Part shown: piece after piece, positions 17,189 to 26,870 of the stretch | How positions within the stretch are numbered: position 1 is the first letter of the stretch | Layout of the letters: every line of letters starts with the position of its first letter | Assembly (NCBI RefSeq): GCF_030345095.1 | Contig: NZ_CP128360.1 | Location: forward strand, 2,046,001 to 2,110,000 | Direction: 5' to 3' | DNA from: Solwaraspora sp. WMMA2056 | GTDB lineage: Bacteria > Actinomycetota > Actinomycetes > Mycobacteriales > Micromonosporaceae | DNA: 64,000 bases | Program-made: the position numbers and the translations under genes | The notes under the pieces: generated by a model | What the model was told of the DNA's origin: nothing | Database searches by the model: none | Seen by the model: only the letters and a program-made list of their open reading frames with translations

Positions 17189-18826
17189 TCAGGGCGGCGG
17201 TGTCCGGTCCGGGTGGCGGCGCAGGTCCGGGAACGACTCGAGGTCGGGCACCCGCCATCCGTCGAGGTCGTATTCCTGCAGGCAGGTGTCCACGAACGAC
17301 CGGTAGTCGTCGAGTTGGCCACCGACGAGCTGGGCGTTGAACAGCTCGACCCGTACGCTCTCGTGATTGCCGGCGTAGCTGCGTTCGTACAACTCGTGCC
17401 GGCCGCCGAACTCCGAACCGATCGCGTCCCACAGCAGCTTCATGACCTTGACCCGCTGCACAGCGTCCGCGCCGTTTGAACCCCGTACGTAGCGGTCGAG
17501 GTAGTCGCGCACCTGCGGGTTGCCGAAGTCGTCGGCGCTGGAGTTGACGTAGATGAGTCCGCTGGCGACGTCCTGCATGATGATCTCGCGGATCCGTGGA
17601 TAGCCGATCTGCATGAACCAGCGGTACGCCATGCCGTACTGCGGGTTGGGCAGCAGCGCTCCGTTCTTCCACGGCACCGGGTTGCGGGCGGCGGCGTCCG
17701 ACAGCCCCCAGAACAGGTTGCGCCAGGCGAGCACCTCGCCGAGGCGGCTCTGCACGCCCCGGAACTGGCCACTGCCGGTCAGGTCGACCGCTTTGGCGAG
17801 CAGCCCGGCGAGGAACTCCAACTTCACCGCCAGCCGGGTGCAGCCGTGGAAGGTGAACCGTTCGGTGAACCCGGAACTGCCGGTGAACAGCTGCACCTTT
17901 GCCAGGTCGCCGTAGATGAAGACGTTCTCCCACGGGATCAGCACCCGGTCGAGCACCAGGATCGCGTCGTTCTCGTCGAACCGCGACGACAGCGGGTAGT
18001 CGAACGGGCTGCCCGTCGTCGCGGCGGTGGCCGCGTACGAGGGCCGGCAGATCAGCGACACCCCGGGCGCGTCGGTCGGCACGGTGGCGACCAGGGCGAA
18101 CTCCCGCTTGCGCACCGGGAGTCCGTAGTGGGCGAGGAAGTTGTGGTGGGTCAGGGCGGACGCGGTGGCGATCGCCTTGGCGCCGCTTACGACGAGCCCG
18201 GCGTCGGTCTCCTTCTCCACGTGGATGTACACGTCGCCGACCTCGTCCGGCGGCCGGGACCGGTCAACCGGCGGGTGCACGATCGCGTGGTTCCAGTACA
18301 GCACCCGTTCCTGCGCCTCGCGGTACCACCGGCGGGCGTTGTCGGCGAACGGTGCGTAGTAGTCGGCGTTGGCGCCGAGCGTGCCGAGGAACGCCGCCTT
18401 GTAGTCCGGCGTCCGCCCCAGCCAGCCGTAACTGAGCCGGGCCCAGGCGGCGATGGCCCGCTGGTCGGCGACGAGGTCGTCGACGCTGCGGGCGGTGGTG
18501 AAGAACCGGTGCGTGTAGCCGTCGCTGTCGCCGCCGGCGTCGGTGGGGGCGGTGAGCACGTCCCGGCTGCGGGGGTCGTGCAGTGCGTCGTACAGTCGGG
18601 CCACCATCCGGATCGGATTGTGGAACGCCGGATGGGTGGTGACGTCACGGACCCGGTCGCCGTAGAGGAACACCTGCCGCCCGTCGCGCAGCGACTCGAC
18701 GTACTCGTCGCCGGTCAACGGACGGGTCGCCCGCCGCGCCGGGCCGGGGCCGGCGCTCGCACCGCCCCCGCGAGGCGTGGAGGCACCGTTCAGGCCACCC
18801 CCTTGGCCTGCCTGGTCACCGGTCAC
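17189..18826 (-). CDS. HpaB/SgcC-like flavin-dependent aromatic 3-hydroxylase
   Basis: The 545-aa protein belongs to the 4-hydroxyphenylacetate 3-hydroxylase family. After a 40-residue low-complexity leader come [18 protein letters not shown] and the N-terminal helical domain, [13 protein letters not shown] (FAD/substrate pocket), the middle beta domain with [16 protein letters not shown], and a C-terminal helical domain. In C-1027, SgcC hydroxylates halogenated beta-tyrosyl-S-PCP using FADH2 from a partner reductase; no reductase gene is visible here. The GTG start at 18826 overlaps the stop of the FAD oxidoreductase (GTGA), indicating translational coupling. Substrate inferred from the aminomutase, PCP and halogenase in the region. 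Confidence 0.85.
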   Translation of the reverse strand: MTGDQAGQGGGLNGASTPRGGGASAGPGPARRATRPLTGDEYVESLRDGRQVFLYGDRVRDVTTHPAFHNPIRMVARLYDALHDPRSRDVLTAPTDAGGDSDGYTHRFFTTARSVDDLVADQRAIAAWARLSYGWLGRTPDYKAAFLGTLGANADYYAPFADNARRWYREAQERVLYWNHAIVHPPVDRSRPPDEVGDVYIHVEKETDAGLVVSGAKAIATASALTHHNFLAHYGLPVRKREFALVATVPTDAPGVSLICRPSYAATAATTGSPFDYPLSSRFDENDAILVLDRVLIPWENVFIYGDLAKVQLFTGSSGFTERFTFHGCTRLAVKLEFLAGLLAKAVDLTGSGQFRGVQSRLGEVLAWRNLFWGLSDAAARNPVPWKNGALLPNPQYGMAYRWFMQIGYPRIREIIMQDVASGLIYVNSSADDFGNPQVRDYLDRYVRGSNGADAVQRVKVMKLLWDAIGSEFGGRHELYERSYAGNHESVRVELFNAQLVGGQLDDYRSFVDTCLQEYDLDGWRVPDLESFPDLRRHPDRTPPP

Positions 18827-20226
18827 GGTGCCACCTGGCCGGATCGGGTCGGCCGGTCCTGCCCGGTCGGCCGGTCCAGCCAGTGTGGACCCGGCGCCGG
18901 CCGGCGTACCGCGTGTCGCAGCACCCGTACGGCCATCGCTGGCCGCATCAGGGCCTGCGGCGGATCCATCAGGCCCGCGACCCGCATGAACGCGTCCGTG
19001 CACCGGGCGTCGCGGGTCGCCGCGAACTGGAACCGCGCCAGATAGGCGTTGCCGACCCGGACCTTCAGCGAGCGTCGCCCCTGTACCTGCGGGAAGTCCA
19101 GGTCACCACCGGCGGAGATCTCCCACGGTACGTCGATGGCGCGGGCGACGTCGGCGAGGAACCGCAACGGCTGGGGGGTCGGCCCGGCGCGCAGGTGCCG
19201 GCGCAGGGTCATCGCCTGCAGCGCCGCCACGCTCATGCCCTGCCCGTAGACCGGGTTGAAGCTGCACACCGCGTCCCCGACGACCAGCAGCCGGTCCGGG
19301 AAGCGGGAAAGCCGTTCGTAGCGGCGGCGGACGCTGGCCGGGAACCGGAAGGACACCGGGTCGTCGAGCGGTTCACCGTCGCGGACCGCCTCGTACACGT
19401 CCGGCACCGGCAGCGAACGGGTGAACTCCAGGAACCCCTCCGGGTCGGTGGGCGGATGGTCGCCGAGGATCCCGGTCAGCGACAGGATGCAGGTGTCCCG
19501 GCCGATCTGCCCGAAGAACGCACCCCGTGGATGGGCCGGTGACGCCACCGGATTGATCGACTGGACCCCGTCGAACCACTCCGGACGGGTGCGGTAGCGG
19601 CGTGTCGTGTACGCCAGACCGATCTTGACCCGGTCCTCCGCCGGACGGTCGTAGCCCAGCTGCTCCAACCAGGCCGGGGTACGGGACCCGCGCCCGGTGG
19701 CGTCGACGACCAGATCGGCGTCGAGGGTGACCGGCACGCCATCGACGCCGCGCGGCTGCACCCGTACCCCGACGATCCGCTCCTTGTCGGCGCTGGCGAC
19801 CAGGTCCAGCACGTCGTGCTCCTGCAGGAAGGTGACGGCGGGCAGCGCCGCGACCCGGTTGCGGACGTGACATTCCAGTACGGGGCGCGGCGCGGTCACC
19901 GAGATCAACCCGGTACGTGCCGGCAGGATCCGCCGCCCGTTGAAGAACCAGCGCATCTCACCGAGGTCACCGGTGGGGACCCCGACCGCCCGCAGTTCGT
20001 CGGTGATGCCCGGGAACAATTCCTCCAGGATCAGGTGTCCCCGGGCGTGCAGCCCGTGCGCGTGTGCCGTGTGCGGCGTACCACGCCGTGGTGTGTCCAC
20101 TCCGAGCACCGTGTCCCGGTCGACGACCAGCACCTGCGCGTACGACTCAGCCAGCACCCGGGCGGCGAGTATGCCTGCCATGCTGCCGCCGAGGACGATG
20201 GCGCGGCCGTTGCTTCCTGTCCGCAT
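18823..20226 (-). CDS. FAD-dependent monooxygenase/epoxidase-like oxidoreductase (paralog 2)
   Basis: The 467-aa protein has [17 protein letters not shown] at the N-terminus, [35 protein letters not shown] and the second FAD-site motif [22 protein letters not shown], where the GQG is intact. It shares all these blocks and spacing with the protein at 5661-6983, so the two are paralogs. The ATG at 20226 follows GGGAGG. It heads a two-gene minus-strand operon with the SgcC-like hydroxylase, overlapping by four bases, which suggests action on the same intermediate or pathway step. Substrate and product are not readable from the sequence. Confidence 0.78.
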   Translation of the reverse strand: MRTGSNGRAIVLGGSMAGILAARVLAESYAQVLVVDRDTVLGVDTPRRGTPHTAHAHGLHARGHLILEELFPGITDELRAVGVPTGDLGEMRWFFNGRRILPARTGLISVTAPRPVLECHVRNRVAALPAVTFLQEHDVLDLVASADKERIVGVRVQPRGVDGVPVTLDADLVVDATGRGSRTPAWLEQLGYDRPAEDRVKIGLAYTTRRYRTRPEWFDGVQSINPVASPAHPRGAFFGQIGRDTCILSLTGILGDHPPTDPEGFLEFTRSLPVPDVYEAVRDGEPLDDPVSFRFPASVRRRYERLSRFPDRLLVVGDAVCSFNPVYGQGMSVAALQAMTLRRHLRAGPTPQPLRFLADVARAIDVPWEISAGGDLDFPQVQGRRSLKVRVGNAYLARFQFAATRDARCTDAFMRVAGLMDPPQALMRPAMAVRVLRHAVRRPAPGPHWLDRPTGQDRPTRSGQVAP

Positions 20227-20550
20227 CGCTGCTGCCTCCCTGTCTCCGGCAGCGCCGTCGGCGCCGGCCCGTCACCCGGGCCGCGCGACTGCGGACCGGA
20301 TGACCTCAGGCTAGGCAGCGCGACACCTGGGCGAACCTTCCAACGTGCGCGGCTGCACCGCGCCCGGCCAGCGGGCTGCACCGCGCCCGGCCAGCGGGGC
20401 AGCGGCGGTCTCGCACGGACGGAGATGTTCGCGATCCGGCCGGATGCGACGGTTGCCAGGACCGGACCGTCGGCCCGGCCGGGTGCGCCCGACCGCCCAC
20501 CCGACCCGGCGCTGCCCGTCCCCGATCCGTACCTTCAGGAGGGAACAGTG
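20227..20550. promoter_or_regulatory. Divergent promoter region with tandem repeat
   Basis: This 324-bp region separates the minus-strand FAD oxidoreductase and plus-strand aminotransferase. It contains a 23-bp tandem duplication (20351-20396) and otherwise no gene. Both promoters should lie here. Confidence 0.5.
20351..20396. repeat. 23-bp exact tandem repeat in a divergent promoter
   Basis: Two identical 23-bp units (20351-20373 and 20374-20396, beginning GGCTGCACCGCG) abut each other. They could be a duplicated binding site or a replication slip; no function can be assigned. Confidence 0.9.
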
Positions 20551-21930
20551 GTGACTTCGTCGCTCGATTCCACGCCCGGACCCGGCGCGCTGGAACTGGA
20601 GGAGCTGGACCGACGACACGTACTCCATCCGCATCAGCGCGGCCAGCGATCGCAGCGGCGGGTGATGGTGCGGGGCCAGGGCTCCACCGTCTGGGACGCC
20701 AACGGCCGGGAGTTCCTCGACGCCCTGGGCGGCGGCATCTGGGTGGCCCAGGTCGGGCACGGCCGGGCCGAGCTGGCCGAGGCGGCGTCCCGGCAGGCGG
20801 GGCAGCTCGCCCAGTTCACCGGCTTCTTCGAGTACGGCAACGACAAGTCGGTCCGGCTCGCCGAACGGCTCGCGTCGCTGGCGCCAGCGAACCTGAACCG
20901 GGCCTTCTTCACCTGCGGCGGCTCCGAAGGTGTCGACACGGCCATCAAACTGGCCCGGCTGTTCCATCACCGGCGGGGCCAGACCGACCGCAACTGGATC
21001 ATCGCCCGGCACTTCGGGTACCACGGGTCCACCCTCGGTGCCGGCACGGCCACCGGCATCCCCGACATGCAGGTCGCCGTCGGACCCAACCTGCCACACA
21101 TCGAGAAGGTCACCCCGCCGTACCCGTACCGGTCGGAGCTGTACGGCGGCCGCGACGCCACCGAGTTCCTCCTCGAGGAGCTGGCCCAGACCATCGAGCG
21201 GATCGGTGCCCACAACATCGCCGCCATGATCGGCGAACCCGTGCTGGGCGGCGGCGGGGTGATCCCGCCACCGGCGGACTACTGGCCACGGGTGCGCGCC
21301 CTGCTGGCCGAGCACGGCATCCTGCTCATCGCCGACGAGGTCATCACCGCCTTCGGGCGGACCGGTGCCTGGTTCGACTCGCCGACGCGCGGCATGCAGC
21401 CGGACCTGATCGTCACGGCCAAGGGCATCACGAGCGGCTACGTCCCGCTGGGAGCGGTCCTGGTCAGCGACGAGATCGCCGAGGCGGTGGCCGGTGGCGA
21501 GGCCAACTTCTTCCACGGCTACACCTACTCCGGGCATCCGTTGGCCTGCGCGGTGGCGTTGGAGAACCTGGAGCTGATGGAGAAGGAAGGACTGCTGGAC
21601 CGGTCGCTGGCGATCGGTGAGCGGTTCACGGCCGGACTCGGCCCGGCCGCGCAGCTGCCGGTGGTCGGTGACGTGCGGGTGGTCGGCGCGACCGTCGGCG
21701 TCGAGCTGGTCGTCGACCGGCAGACCCGCGAGCCGGTGTCGATGGATCTCGCGCTGGCCGTCGCCGACGAGATGTACGACAGGCACGGGGTGCTCAGCCG
21801 CAACTACGGGCCGACCCTGGTGCTCTCCCCGCCGCTGGTCTTCACCGACGAGGAGACCGACCGGACCACCGCAGCCGTCGTCGAGGTGCTCCGGCGGGTC
21901 GACCTGTCGGCTGGGCGGATCACGCCCTGA
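20551..21930 (+). CDS. Class III PLP-dependent aminotransferase
   Basis: This 459-aa enzyme is a fold-type I, class III (omega) aminotransferase. Landmarks are [21 protein letters not shown] start ([18 protein letters not shown]), [18 protein letters not shown] for the phosphate cup, [27 protein letters not shown] with the PLP-ring Asp, and the Schiff-base Lys in [15 protein letters not shown]. It would transfer an amino group between a keto compound and an omega- or beta-amino donor. Candidate roles are amination of the 4-keto pentose or supply of an amino-acid unit; deoxysugar aminotransferases are usually of the DegT type, so the sugar role is uncertain. The start at GTG 20551 is 8 nt from AGGAGG; GTG 20548 is also possible. 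Confidence 0.85.
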   Translation: MTSSLDSTPGPGALELEELDRRHVLHPHQRGQRSQRRVMVRGQGSTVWDANGREFLDALGGGIWVAQVGHGRAELAEAASRQAGQLAQFTGFFEYGNDKSVRLAERLASLAPANLNRAFFTCGGSEGVDTAIKLARLFHHRRGQTDRNWIIARHFGYHGSTLGAGTATGIPDMQVAVGPNLPHIEKVTPPYPYRSELYGGRDATEFLLEELAQTIERIGAHNIAAMIGEPVLGGGGVIPPPADYWPRVRALLAEHGILLIADEVITAFGRTGAWFDSPTRGMQPDLIVTAKGITSGYVPLGAVLVSDEIAEAVAGGEANFFHGYTYSGHPLACAVALENLELMEKEGLLDRSLAIGERFTAGLGPAAQLPVVGDVRVVGATVGVELVVDRQTREPVSMDLALAVADEMYDRHGVLSRNYGPTLVLSPPLVFTDEETDRTTAAVVEVLRRVDLSAGRITP

Positions 21931-21970
21931 CGCCCGACGGCCGGTGGCGTACCACCGGTGACGTACCCCG

Positions 21971-22014
21971 ACGACGGACGCACCCGGCGATAGCCCGCCG
22001 GGTGCGTCCGTCGT
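21971..22014. terminator. Bidirectional terminator, 19-bp perfect stem
   Basis: Positions 21971-21989 pair perfectly with 21996-22014 around a 6-nt loop, between the convergent aminotransferase and alcohol dehydrogenase genes. Confidence 0.9.
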
Positions 22015-22032
22015 TGGTGCGCGGGTACGCCG

Positions 22033-23055
22033 TCAGTACCGGACGACGGCACGGAACCGTGCTTCGCCCTTGGCCGTACGGGCGACGGCCTCGGCGACCC
22101 GCTCGGCGGGGAACGTCTCGACCACCGGGGTCACCCTGCCGGCCGCGACCAGCGCGAGCGCCTCGCTGAGGTAGCGCGGTCCGTTGTGCGTGGCACCCAT
22201 GATCCGCTGGCCCTGCGCGAAGAAGGGGTAGGTCATCGCCGGCGGAATGGTGAACGGCTCCATGCCGTCGATGCCGGCGATGACCATGCGTCCGTTGACC
22301 CGCAGCGCGGGCAGTGCCGCCGAGGCGGCCCGGTGCGACGGCGCGGTCACCAGGATGACGTCGGCACCACCCAGCTCCCGCAGCTCGTCACCGGAGGCCA
22401 CGATGTGGTCGGCGCCGAGCCGGCGGATCGCCTCGTGCTTGTCAGCCGAGCCGGTGACGGCGACGGTCTCGACGCCGCTGGCCCGGGCGAACTGCACAGC
22501 GAGGTGGCCGAGACCGCCGATGCCGAGCACGGCGACCCGTTCGTGTGGCAACGGCGCGGCGGTACGCAGTGCGGACCAGGCGGTGTAGCCGGCGCACAGC
22601 ACCGGCGCGGCCAGAGCGAAGTCGAGCCCCTCCGGCAGCAGCACGGTCTCGGTGGCCCGGACCGCCAGGTACTCGGCGTGTCCGCCGGGGGCGCTGAACC
22701 CGGTTGCGGTCGGCGCGGGACAATTCATCGCGGTCTGGCCGGTGACCGGCAGGTGGCGCTGGCAGTAGTCGCACCGGCCGCAGCCGGCCCGTACCCAGGT
22801 GACGCCGACGCGGTCGCCGACCGCGCGGGCGGTCACCCCCTCGCCCAGCTCGACCACCTCGCCGACCGGTTCGTGCCCGGCGACGGCCGGGTCACCGGCG
22901 GGAAACGGAATCGCGCCCATCGTGGACAGTACGTCGTTGAAGCAGACCCCGCAGGCCCGTACCCGGATGAGCACCTCACCGGGGCCGGGCTGCGGAGTGG
23001 GTACCTCCTGGAGCTCCCAGGTGCCGTTGACCTCGGGGATGACGGCTGCCTTCAC
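22033..23055 (-). CDS. Zinc-dependent medium-chain alcohol dehydrogenase
   Basis: The 340-aa protein is a zinc MDR dehydrogenase. Catalytic-zinc ligands lie in CGVCFNDVLS and GHEPVGEVVELGEG. The structural-zinc cysteines are in CGRCDYC with a fourth Cys in AMNC, and the NAD(P) fold reads VAVLGIGGLGHLAVQFA. It interconverts an alcohol and an aldehyde or ketone. The GTG at 23055 (VKAAVIPE) follows GAGGTG; an upstream ATG at 23067 adds only MRCS. It stands 57 bp downstream of a P450 gene in the same direction and may oxidise an alcohol made by it. Confidence 0.88.
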   Translation of the reverse strand: MKAAVIPEVNGTWELQEVPTPQPGPGEVLIRVRACGVCFNDVLSTMGAIPFPAGDPAVAGHEPVGEVVELGEGVTARAVGDRVGVTWVRAGCGRCDYCQRHLPVTGQTAMNCPAPTATGFSAPGGHAEYLAVRATETVLLPEGLDFALAAPVLCAGYTAWSALRTAAPLPHERVAVLGIGGLGHLAVQFARASGVETVAVTGSADKHEAIRRLGADHIVASGDELRELGGADVILVTAPSHRAASAALPALRVNGRMVIAGIDGMEPFTIPPAMTYPFFAQGQRIMGATHNGPRYLSEALALVAAGRVTPVVETFPAERVAEAVARTAKGEARFRAVVRY

Positions 23056-23112
23056 ACTGCACCTCACAGTTTGTCGATCGATCAGCGGGCGGGAGCGGGT
23101 CGTCGGGTCGGG

Positions 23113-24339
23113 TCAGGACTGCCGGGCCGGCGTGAACGTCACCGGGAGGCGCTCCAGCCGGTGCAGGACGAAGCTGGGTTTCCAGGTGAGTTCCGACTCG
23201 GGCACCGCCAGAGTCAGCCCGGCCAGCCGGCGCAGTACGGTGCCGAAGGCGATCTCCCCTTCGAGCCGGGCCAGCGGCGCGCCCAGGCAGTAGTGGATGC
23301 CGTGGCTGAAGCTGAGCATCTGACCGGCGTCGGGGCGGGTCAGGTCCAACCGGGAGGGTTCGTCGAACACCCGGGGGTCGTGGTTGGCCGCCGCGGCGGC
23401 GATCACGACGTGCTCGCCGGGGCGGATCTCGAAGCCGCCGATCTCCACCCGTTCCCGCGCGAAGTGGTACGTCACGCACGACACCGGGCTGTCGTAGCGG
23501 AGCAGCTCGTCGACGGCTGCGGGCAGCAGCGCGGCGTCGGCCGCCAGCGCGGCGGCGGCGTCGGGGTGGCGCAGCAGCGCCAACAAGCCGTTGGCGATCA
23601 GGTTCACGGTGGTCTCGAAGCCGGCGCTGAGCAGCAGCAGCGCGTTCGACCGCAGCTCCAGGTCGGTGAGCCGGTCACCCTGCTCCTGGGCGGCGATCAT
23701 CGCCGAGATCAGGTCGTCGCGCGGATCCGCGCGGCGGCGGCGCACCAGGTCGCCGAGGTAGCCGTCGAACCAGCGGCCGGCCTCGACGATCGCGTCGAAG
23801 CTCGACGAGGCGTTGATCCCGGTGAGCACCTCCGCGTGGCGTTCGAAGTCCGTCCGGTCCTCGAAGGGGACCCCCAGCATCTCGCTGATGACCGCGATGG
23901 GCAGCGGCAACGCGAACGCGGTGACCAGGTCCGCCGTACCGGCCGCCGCGACCGCGTCGAGCAGTTCGTCGGTGATGGCCTGGATTCGGGGCCGCATCGC
24001 CTCCACCCGCCGACGGGTGAACGCCGTCGACACCAGTTTGCGCATCCGGCCGTGGTCCGGCGGGTCGGCGAACAGCATGTGCCGCGACAGCGCGTAGTCG
24101 TCACTGGCCAGCGGATGATACTTGTGCAGCTCCGGTGCGGCTGCGTCGATGCTGCGGACCAGCCTGCCGTCGGCGAGCGCCTCGCGTGCCTCGGGATTGC
24201 CGGTGATCAGGACCGCAGGCATCCCGTCGGGCAGGGTGATGCGGTGCAGCGGCTGTCGGCTGCCGAGCTTGGCCAGCAGCTCCTCGGGTCTGGCGAAGAT
24301 GTCCGTGGTCAGGTCGGTGATGCGCGCGGCGGCGGGCAT
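23113..24339 (-). CDS. Cytochrome P450 monooxygenase 1
   Basis: The 408-aa soluble bacterial P450 has the I-helix AGFETT oxygen-activation motif (about residue 243), the ExxR-type region VDELLRYDSP, and the heme-binding FSHGIHYCLGAPLARLE near residue 350 with the axial Cys. HMLFADPPDHGRMRKLV matches the CYP107-type C-helix. Electron donors (ferredoxin and reductase) are not encoded nearby. It lies between two hairpin or gene boundaries, followed by the alcohol dehydrogenase. Substrate unknown; hydroxylation of the scaffold or sugar is possible. Confidence 0.9.
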   Translation of the reverse strand: MPAAARITDLTTDIFARPEELLAKLGSRQPLHRITLPDGMPAVLITGNPEAREALADGRLVRSIDAAAPELHKYHPLASDDYALSRHMLFADPPDHGRMRKLVSTAFTRRRVEAMRPRIQAITDELLDAVAAAGTADLVTAFALPLPIAVISEMLGVPFEDRTDFERHAEVLTGINASSSFDAIVEAGRWFDGYLGDLVRRRRADPRDDLISAMIAAQEQGDRLTDLELRSNALLLLSAGFETTVNLIANGLLALLRHPDAAAALAADAALLPAAVDELLRYDSPVSCVTYHFARERVEIGGFEIRPGEHVVIAAAAANHDPRVFDEPSRLDLTRPDAGQMLSFSHGIHYCLGAPLARLEGEIAFGTVLRRLAGLTLAVPESELTWKPSFVLHRLERLPVTFTPARQS

Positions 24340-24375
24340 GCGAGTCTCCGCTCAGGTCGGTTCGGAACGGACAGC

Positions 24376-24417
24376 GCCGCAGCCCTCACCCGCCGGGGGC
24401 GGGGTGGGGGCTGCGGC
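24376..24417. terminator. Imperfect hairpin between two P450 genes
   Basis: GCCGCAGCCC at 24376 onward pairs with GGGCTGCGGC ending at 24417, and the inner CACCCGCC/GGCGGGGTG extends it with one bulge. It probably ends the P450-2 transcript before P450-1. Confidence 0.7.
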
Positions 24418-24419
24418 AG

Positions 24420-25667
24420 TCACCAGGTGACCGGCAGACAGGCGAGTCGTGGCACGTCACCGGCCAGATAGGTGGGTAGCTGGTCGGAGTGGGCCAACGC
24501 CCGCAGGGTCGGGAAACGCCGTACCAGGGTGCCGAAGGCGATCTCCAGCTCGAGCAGCGCCAGATTCTGGCCCAGGCAGTGGTGGATGCCGTGGCTGAAC
24601 GCCAGGTGGTTCGTCGGCGGCCGGGTCACGTCGAGCCGGTCCGGGTGCGCGGTGACGGTGGGGTCCAGGTTGGCGGCGGCGAAGCTGACGATGATGCCGT
24701 CACCGGCGCGGATCAGCTGGCCGCCGATCTCGATGTCCTCGGTCGCCACCCGGGCGAGCTGTTCGACCAGGGACAGGTGGCGCAGGATCTCGCTGACCGC
24801 GCCGGGCAGCAGATCGGGCCGGGCCACGAGGGCGGCGTACTGCCCCGGTGTCTCGAGCAACGCCAGCGTGCCCAGGGCCAGCGCGCTGGACGTGGTGACC
24901 GTACCGGCGACCAGGATCGCGAGCGCGAACGAGATCAGCTCGGCGCGGCTGACCGTACCGGCGCGCAACTGGTGGGCGATCAGCGGGTCGAGGGCGCCGG
25001 TGCCCGGCGCGGTCTCCTTGGCCCGGATGAGCTGGTCGAGGTAGGCGGTCAGATCGGCCATCGCGGCGTCGGCGCGGTCCGGGTCGAACAGCCCGGTGAC
25101 GGCCGGTTCGATCCGGGCCCGATCCTCGTACGGCACATCAAGGTGGGTCAGGACCACCATCGTCGGCACCGGTGAGGTGAACGCCGAGACCAGGTCGGCG
25201 GGCGACCCGTTCGCCGCCATCGCGTCGAGATGCTCGTCGACGATCCGTTGGATCGCCGGGCGCAGCGCGGACACCTGACGCACCGTGAAACGGGGGATCA
25301 GCAGCTGACGCTGCCGGGTGTGCTCCGGCGGGTCGATGCCGAACAGGGCGGCCGCGAAGCCGCCCTCCTCCTCCCGGGCCATCTCGCGGGTGGCGCGCAT
25401 CCGCAGGTGCCGCTCGTCCATCACCGGGTAGTTCGGGAAATCGGAGCGGTTGGAGACCCTCGGGTCGGCCAGCAGGGCGCGGGCCTGCGCCGCCCCGGTC
25501 ACCAGCCAGGCCGTGCGCCCGTCGTACAGTCGCACCGTCGACACCGGACCCTCGTCGCGCAGCCCGGCGGTCCGGGGCGACGGGCGGTACGGGCATTCGC
25601 GGGGCAACGGGTACGGCGGCGGTTGCCGGGTGGCCGTACCGACCGCCTCCGCCGGGGGAATCGCCAT
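24420..25667 (-). CDS. Cytochrome P450 monooxygenase 2 (CYP105-like), altered I-helix
   Basis: This 415-aa P450 begins with PPYPLPRECPYRPS and has FGIDPPEHTRQRQLLIPRFT, EILRHLS in the ExxR region and the heme loop FSHGIHHCLGQNLALLELE. It is closely related to the P450 at 26871-28088. The I-helix reads LVAGTVTTSSAL: the acidic residue that normally precedes the conserved Thr (AG-x-D/E-T-T) is Val here. P450s lacking this acid can have altered oxygen activation, so the chemistry may differ. ATG 25667 is 5 nt after GAGG; a GTG one codon earlier is too close to it. Order in this direction: P450-3, TIM-barrel protein, P450-2, P450-1. Confidence 0.88.
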   Translation of the reverse strand: MAIPPAEAVGTATRQPPPYPLPRECPYRPSPRTAGLRDEGPVSTVRLYDGRTAWLVTGAAQARALLADPRVSNRSDFPNYPVMDERHLRMRATREMAREEEGGFAAALFGIDPPEHTRQRQLLIPRFTVRQVSALRPAIQRIVDEHLDAMAANGSPADLVSAFTSPVPTMVVLTHLDVPYEDRARIEPAVTGLFDPDRADAAMADLTAYLDQLIRAKETAPGTGALDPLIAHQLRAGTVSRAELISFALAILVAGTVTTSSALALGTLALLETPGQYAALVARPDLLPGAVSEILRHLSLVEQLARVATEDIEIGGQLIRAGDGIIVSFAAANLDPTVTAHPDRLDVTRPPTNHLAFSHGIHHCLGQNLALLELEIAFGTLVRRFPTLRALAHSDQLPTYLAGDVPRLACLPVTW

Positions 25668-25703
25668 CACAGCCTCACAATCGTGGCAGGGGACCGGGGC
25701 GCG

Positions 25704-26831
25704 TCAGCCCCGCAGGGCAGCCTGGAAGCCGATGTGCGCGTAGTAGTCGGCGATGGTGTGGAACGACTCCTTCGGCTCCCAGCGGTAGCTCGACGCGGGG
25801 TCGGCGGCGTCGTCGCGGATCGTCTTCACGATGGCCATGCTGGCCATGTCCAGGTCGTACGTCGGATCGGTCGAGTGCGGGTGGGTCGGGTGGATCAGCT
25901 CCGACACGGCGACCCCGGTCACCCCGGCCCGTTCGAAGGTCTGCAGCATCGCCAGGTGGTACGCCGCCTGCTCGCTCTCGTCGCGGACGTACCCGTCGAG
26001 GATGACCGGCACCGGGCCGGAGCGGTCGACGATGTCCCAGAAGAAGAACGCCTTGCGGGGGGCACCGAGATAGGTAGCGGTGCCGTACTCGGCGATGTGC
26101 ACGGGTTTGCCCCAGCCGCGGTACCGGTCGACCAGGGCGATGTGGTCGGCCGGGTCGGGCAGCCAGGTGGGCAGGTACTGGTACATCAGCCCGATGGAGT
26201 CGAACGGTCGCCAGTCGACGTCCTCGAACGGCGCGGCGGAGTAGCCCAGCTCCCCGCCGAAGATGCCCCGGGCCACCGTCGCGGCCCGACCGAGGAACTC
26301 GTTGAGCTTCGGCGTGGCCACCGCCATGTCCACCGTGCCGGTGGGGGTGAGCAGATGGTGCGCGGCGTCGGCGTACACGTTCGCCATCCGCTCGTGGTAC
26401 TGGTCGCCGGGGGTGATCCCGGGGGTGAAGACCAGGTGGACGGCGCCGACGGTGAGGCTCACCGACGCCTGCTGGCGGCGCATCGACTCGGCCAACCGGG
26501 CCGCTTCGGCGAGATGCTCCAGGATCTCCGCCGGCGGCCGGTCGACCAGCCGCGGCTGCAACCGCACGTGCATGCCGCGGTCCACCGCCGCCTGCGCGGT
26601 GTGCCGCAGGCGGTCGAGGTCACTGCCGTAGATCGTCACCGAGTTGCAGTTGAGCTGGTCGCTGATGAGGCTGATCTCGGAGAGCATCTGCGGGGTGCTC
26701 CAGTACGCGCGGGACAACGGTCCCTGCCCAGTGGCGAAGTTCGTACCGGTGTCGTAGGCGACGCCACGGTAGGCGAGGACCGAACCCGGGGCGGCCGCGT
26801 CGGCGGAGTTGCCGTTCGGGGTGGCGGACAT
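25704..26831 (-). CDS. Glycoside-hydrolase-like TIM-barrel protein of unknown role
   Basis: The 375-aa protein resembles clan GH-A glycosidase barrels. It has YRGVAYDTGTNF and a strand-helix rhythm with DQLNCNSVTIYGSD and GMHVRLQPRL. One candidate acid/base Glu lies in GIFGGELGYSAAPFEDVDW, and a candidate nucleophile in KPVHIAEYGTATYLG near the C-terminal end of strand 7. There is no signal peptide, so it acts in the cytoplasm. It is flanked by two related P450 genes in one operon (gaps of 36 and 39 bp), an unusual place for a glycosidase. It may trim or transfer a sugar on an intermediate, or the barrel may do other chemistry. ATG 26831 follows GGAAGGAAA. I do not recognise a characterised homolog. 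Confidence 0.6.
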   Translation of the reverse strand: MSATPNGNSADAAAPGSVLAYRGVAYDTGTNFATGQGPLSRAYWSTPQMLSEISLISDQLNCNSVTIYGSDLDRLRHTAQAAVDRGMHVRLQPRLVDRPPAEILEHLAEAARLAESMRRQQASVSLTVGAVHLVFTPGITPGDQYHERMANVYADAAHHLLTPTGTVDMAVATPKLNEFLGRAATVARGIFGGELGYSAAPFEDVDWRPFDSIGLMYQYLPTWLPDPADHIALVDRYRGWGKPVHIAEYGTATYLGAPRKAFFFWDIVDRSGPVPVILDGYVRDESEQAAYHLAMLQTFERAGVTGVAVSELIHPTHPHSTDPTYDLDMASMAIVKTIRDDAADPASSYRWEPKESFHTIADYYAHIGFQAALRG

Positions 26832-26870
26832 GGCGTTTCCTTCCTGCCGGAGGTGGACGACTGGGCTGGG

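Noticed and set aside
22186-24471. 761-codon open frame on plus
   Set aside because: Antisense to the alcohol dehydrogenase and P450 1, both with complete motifs.
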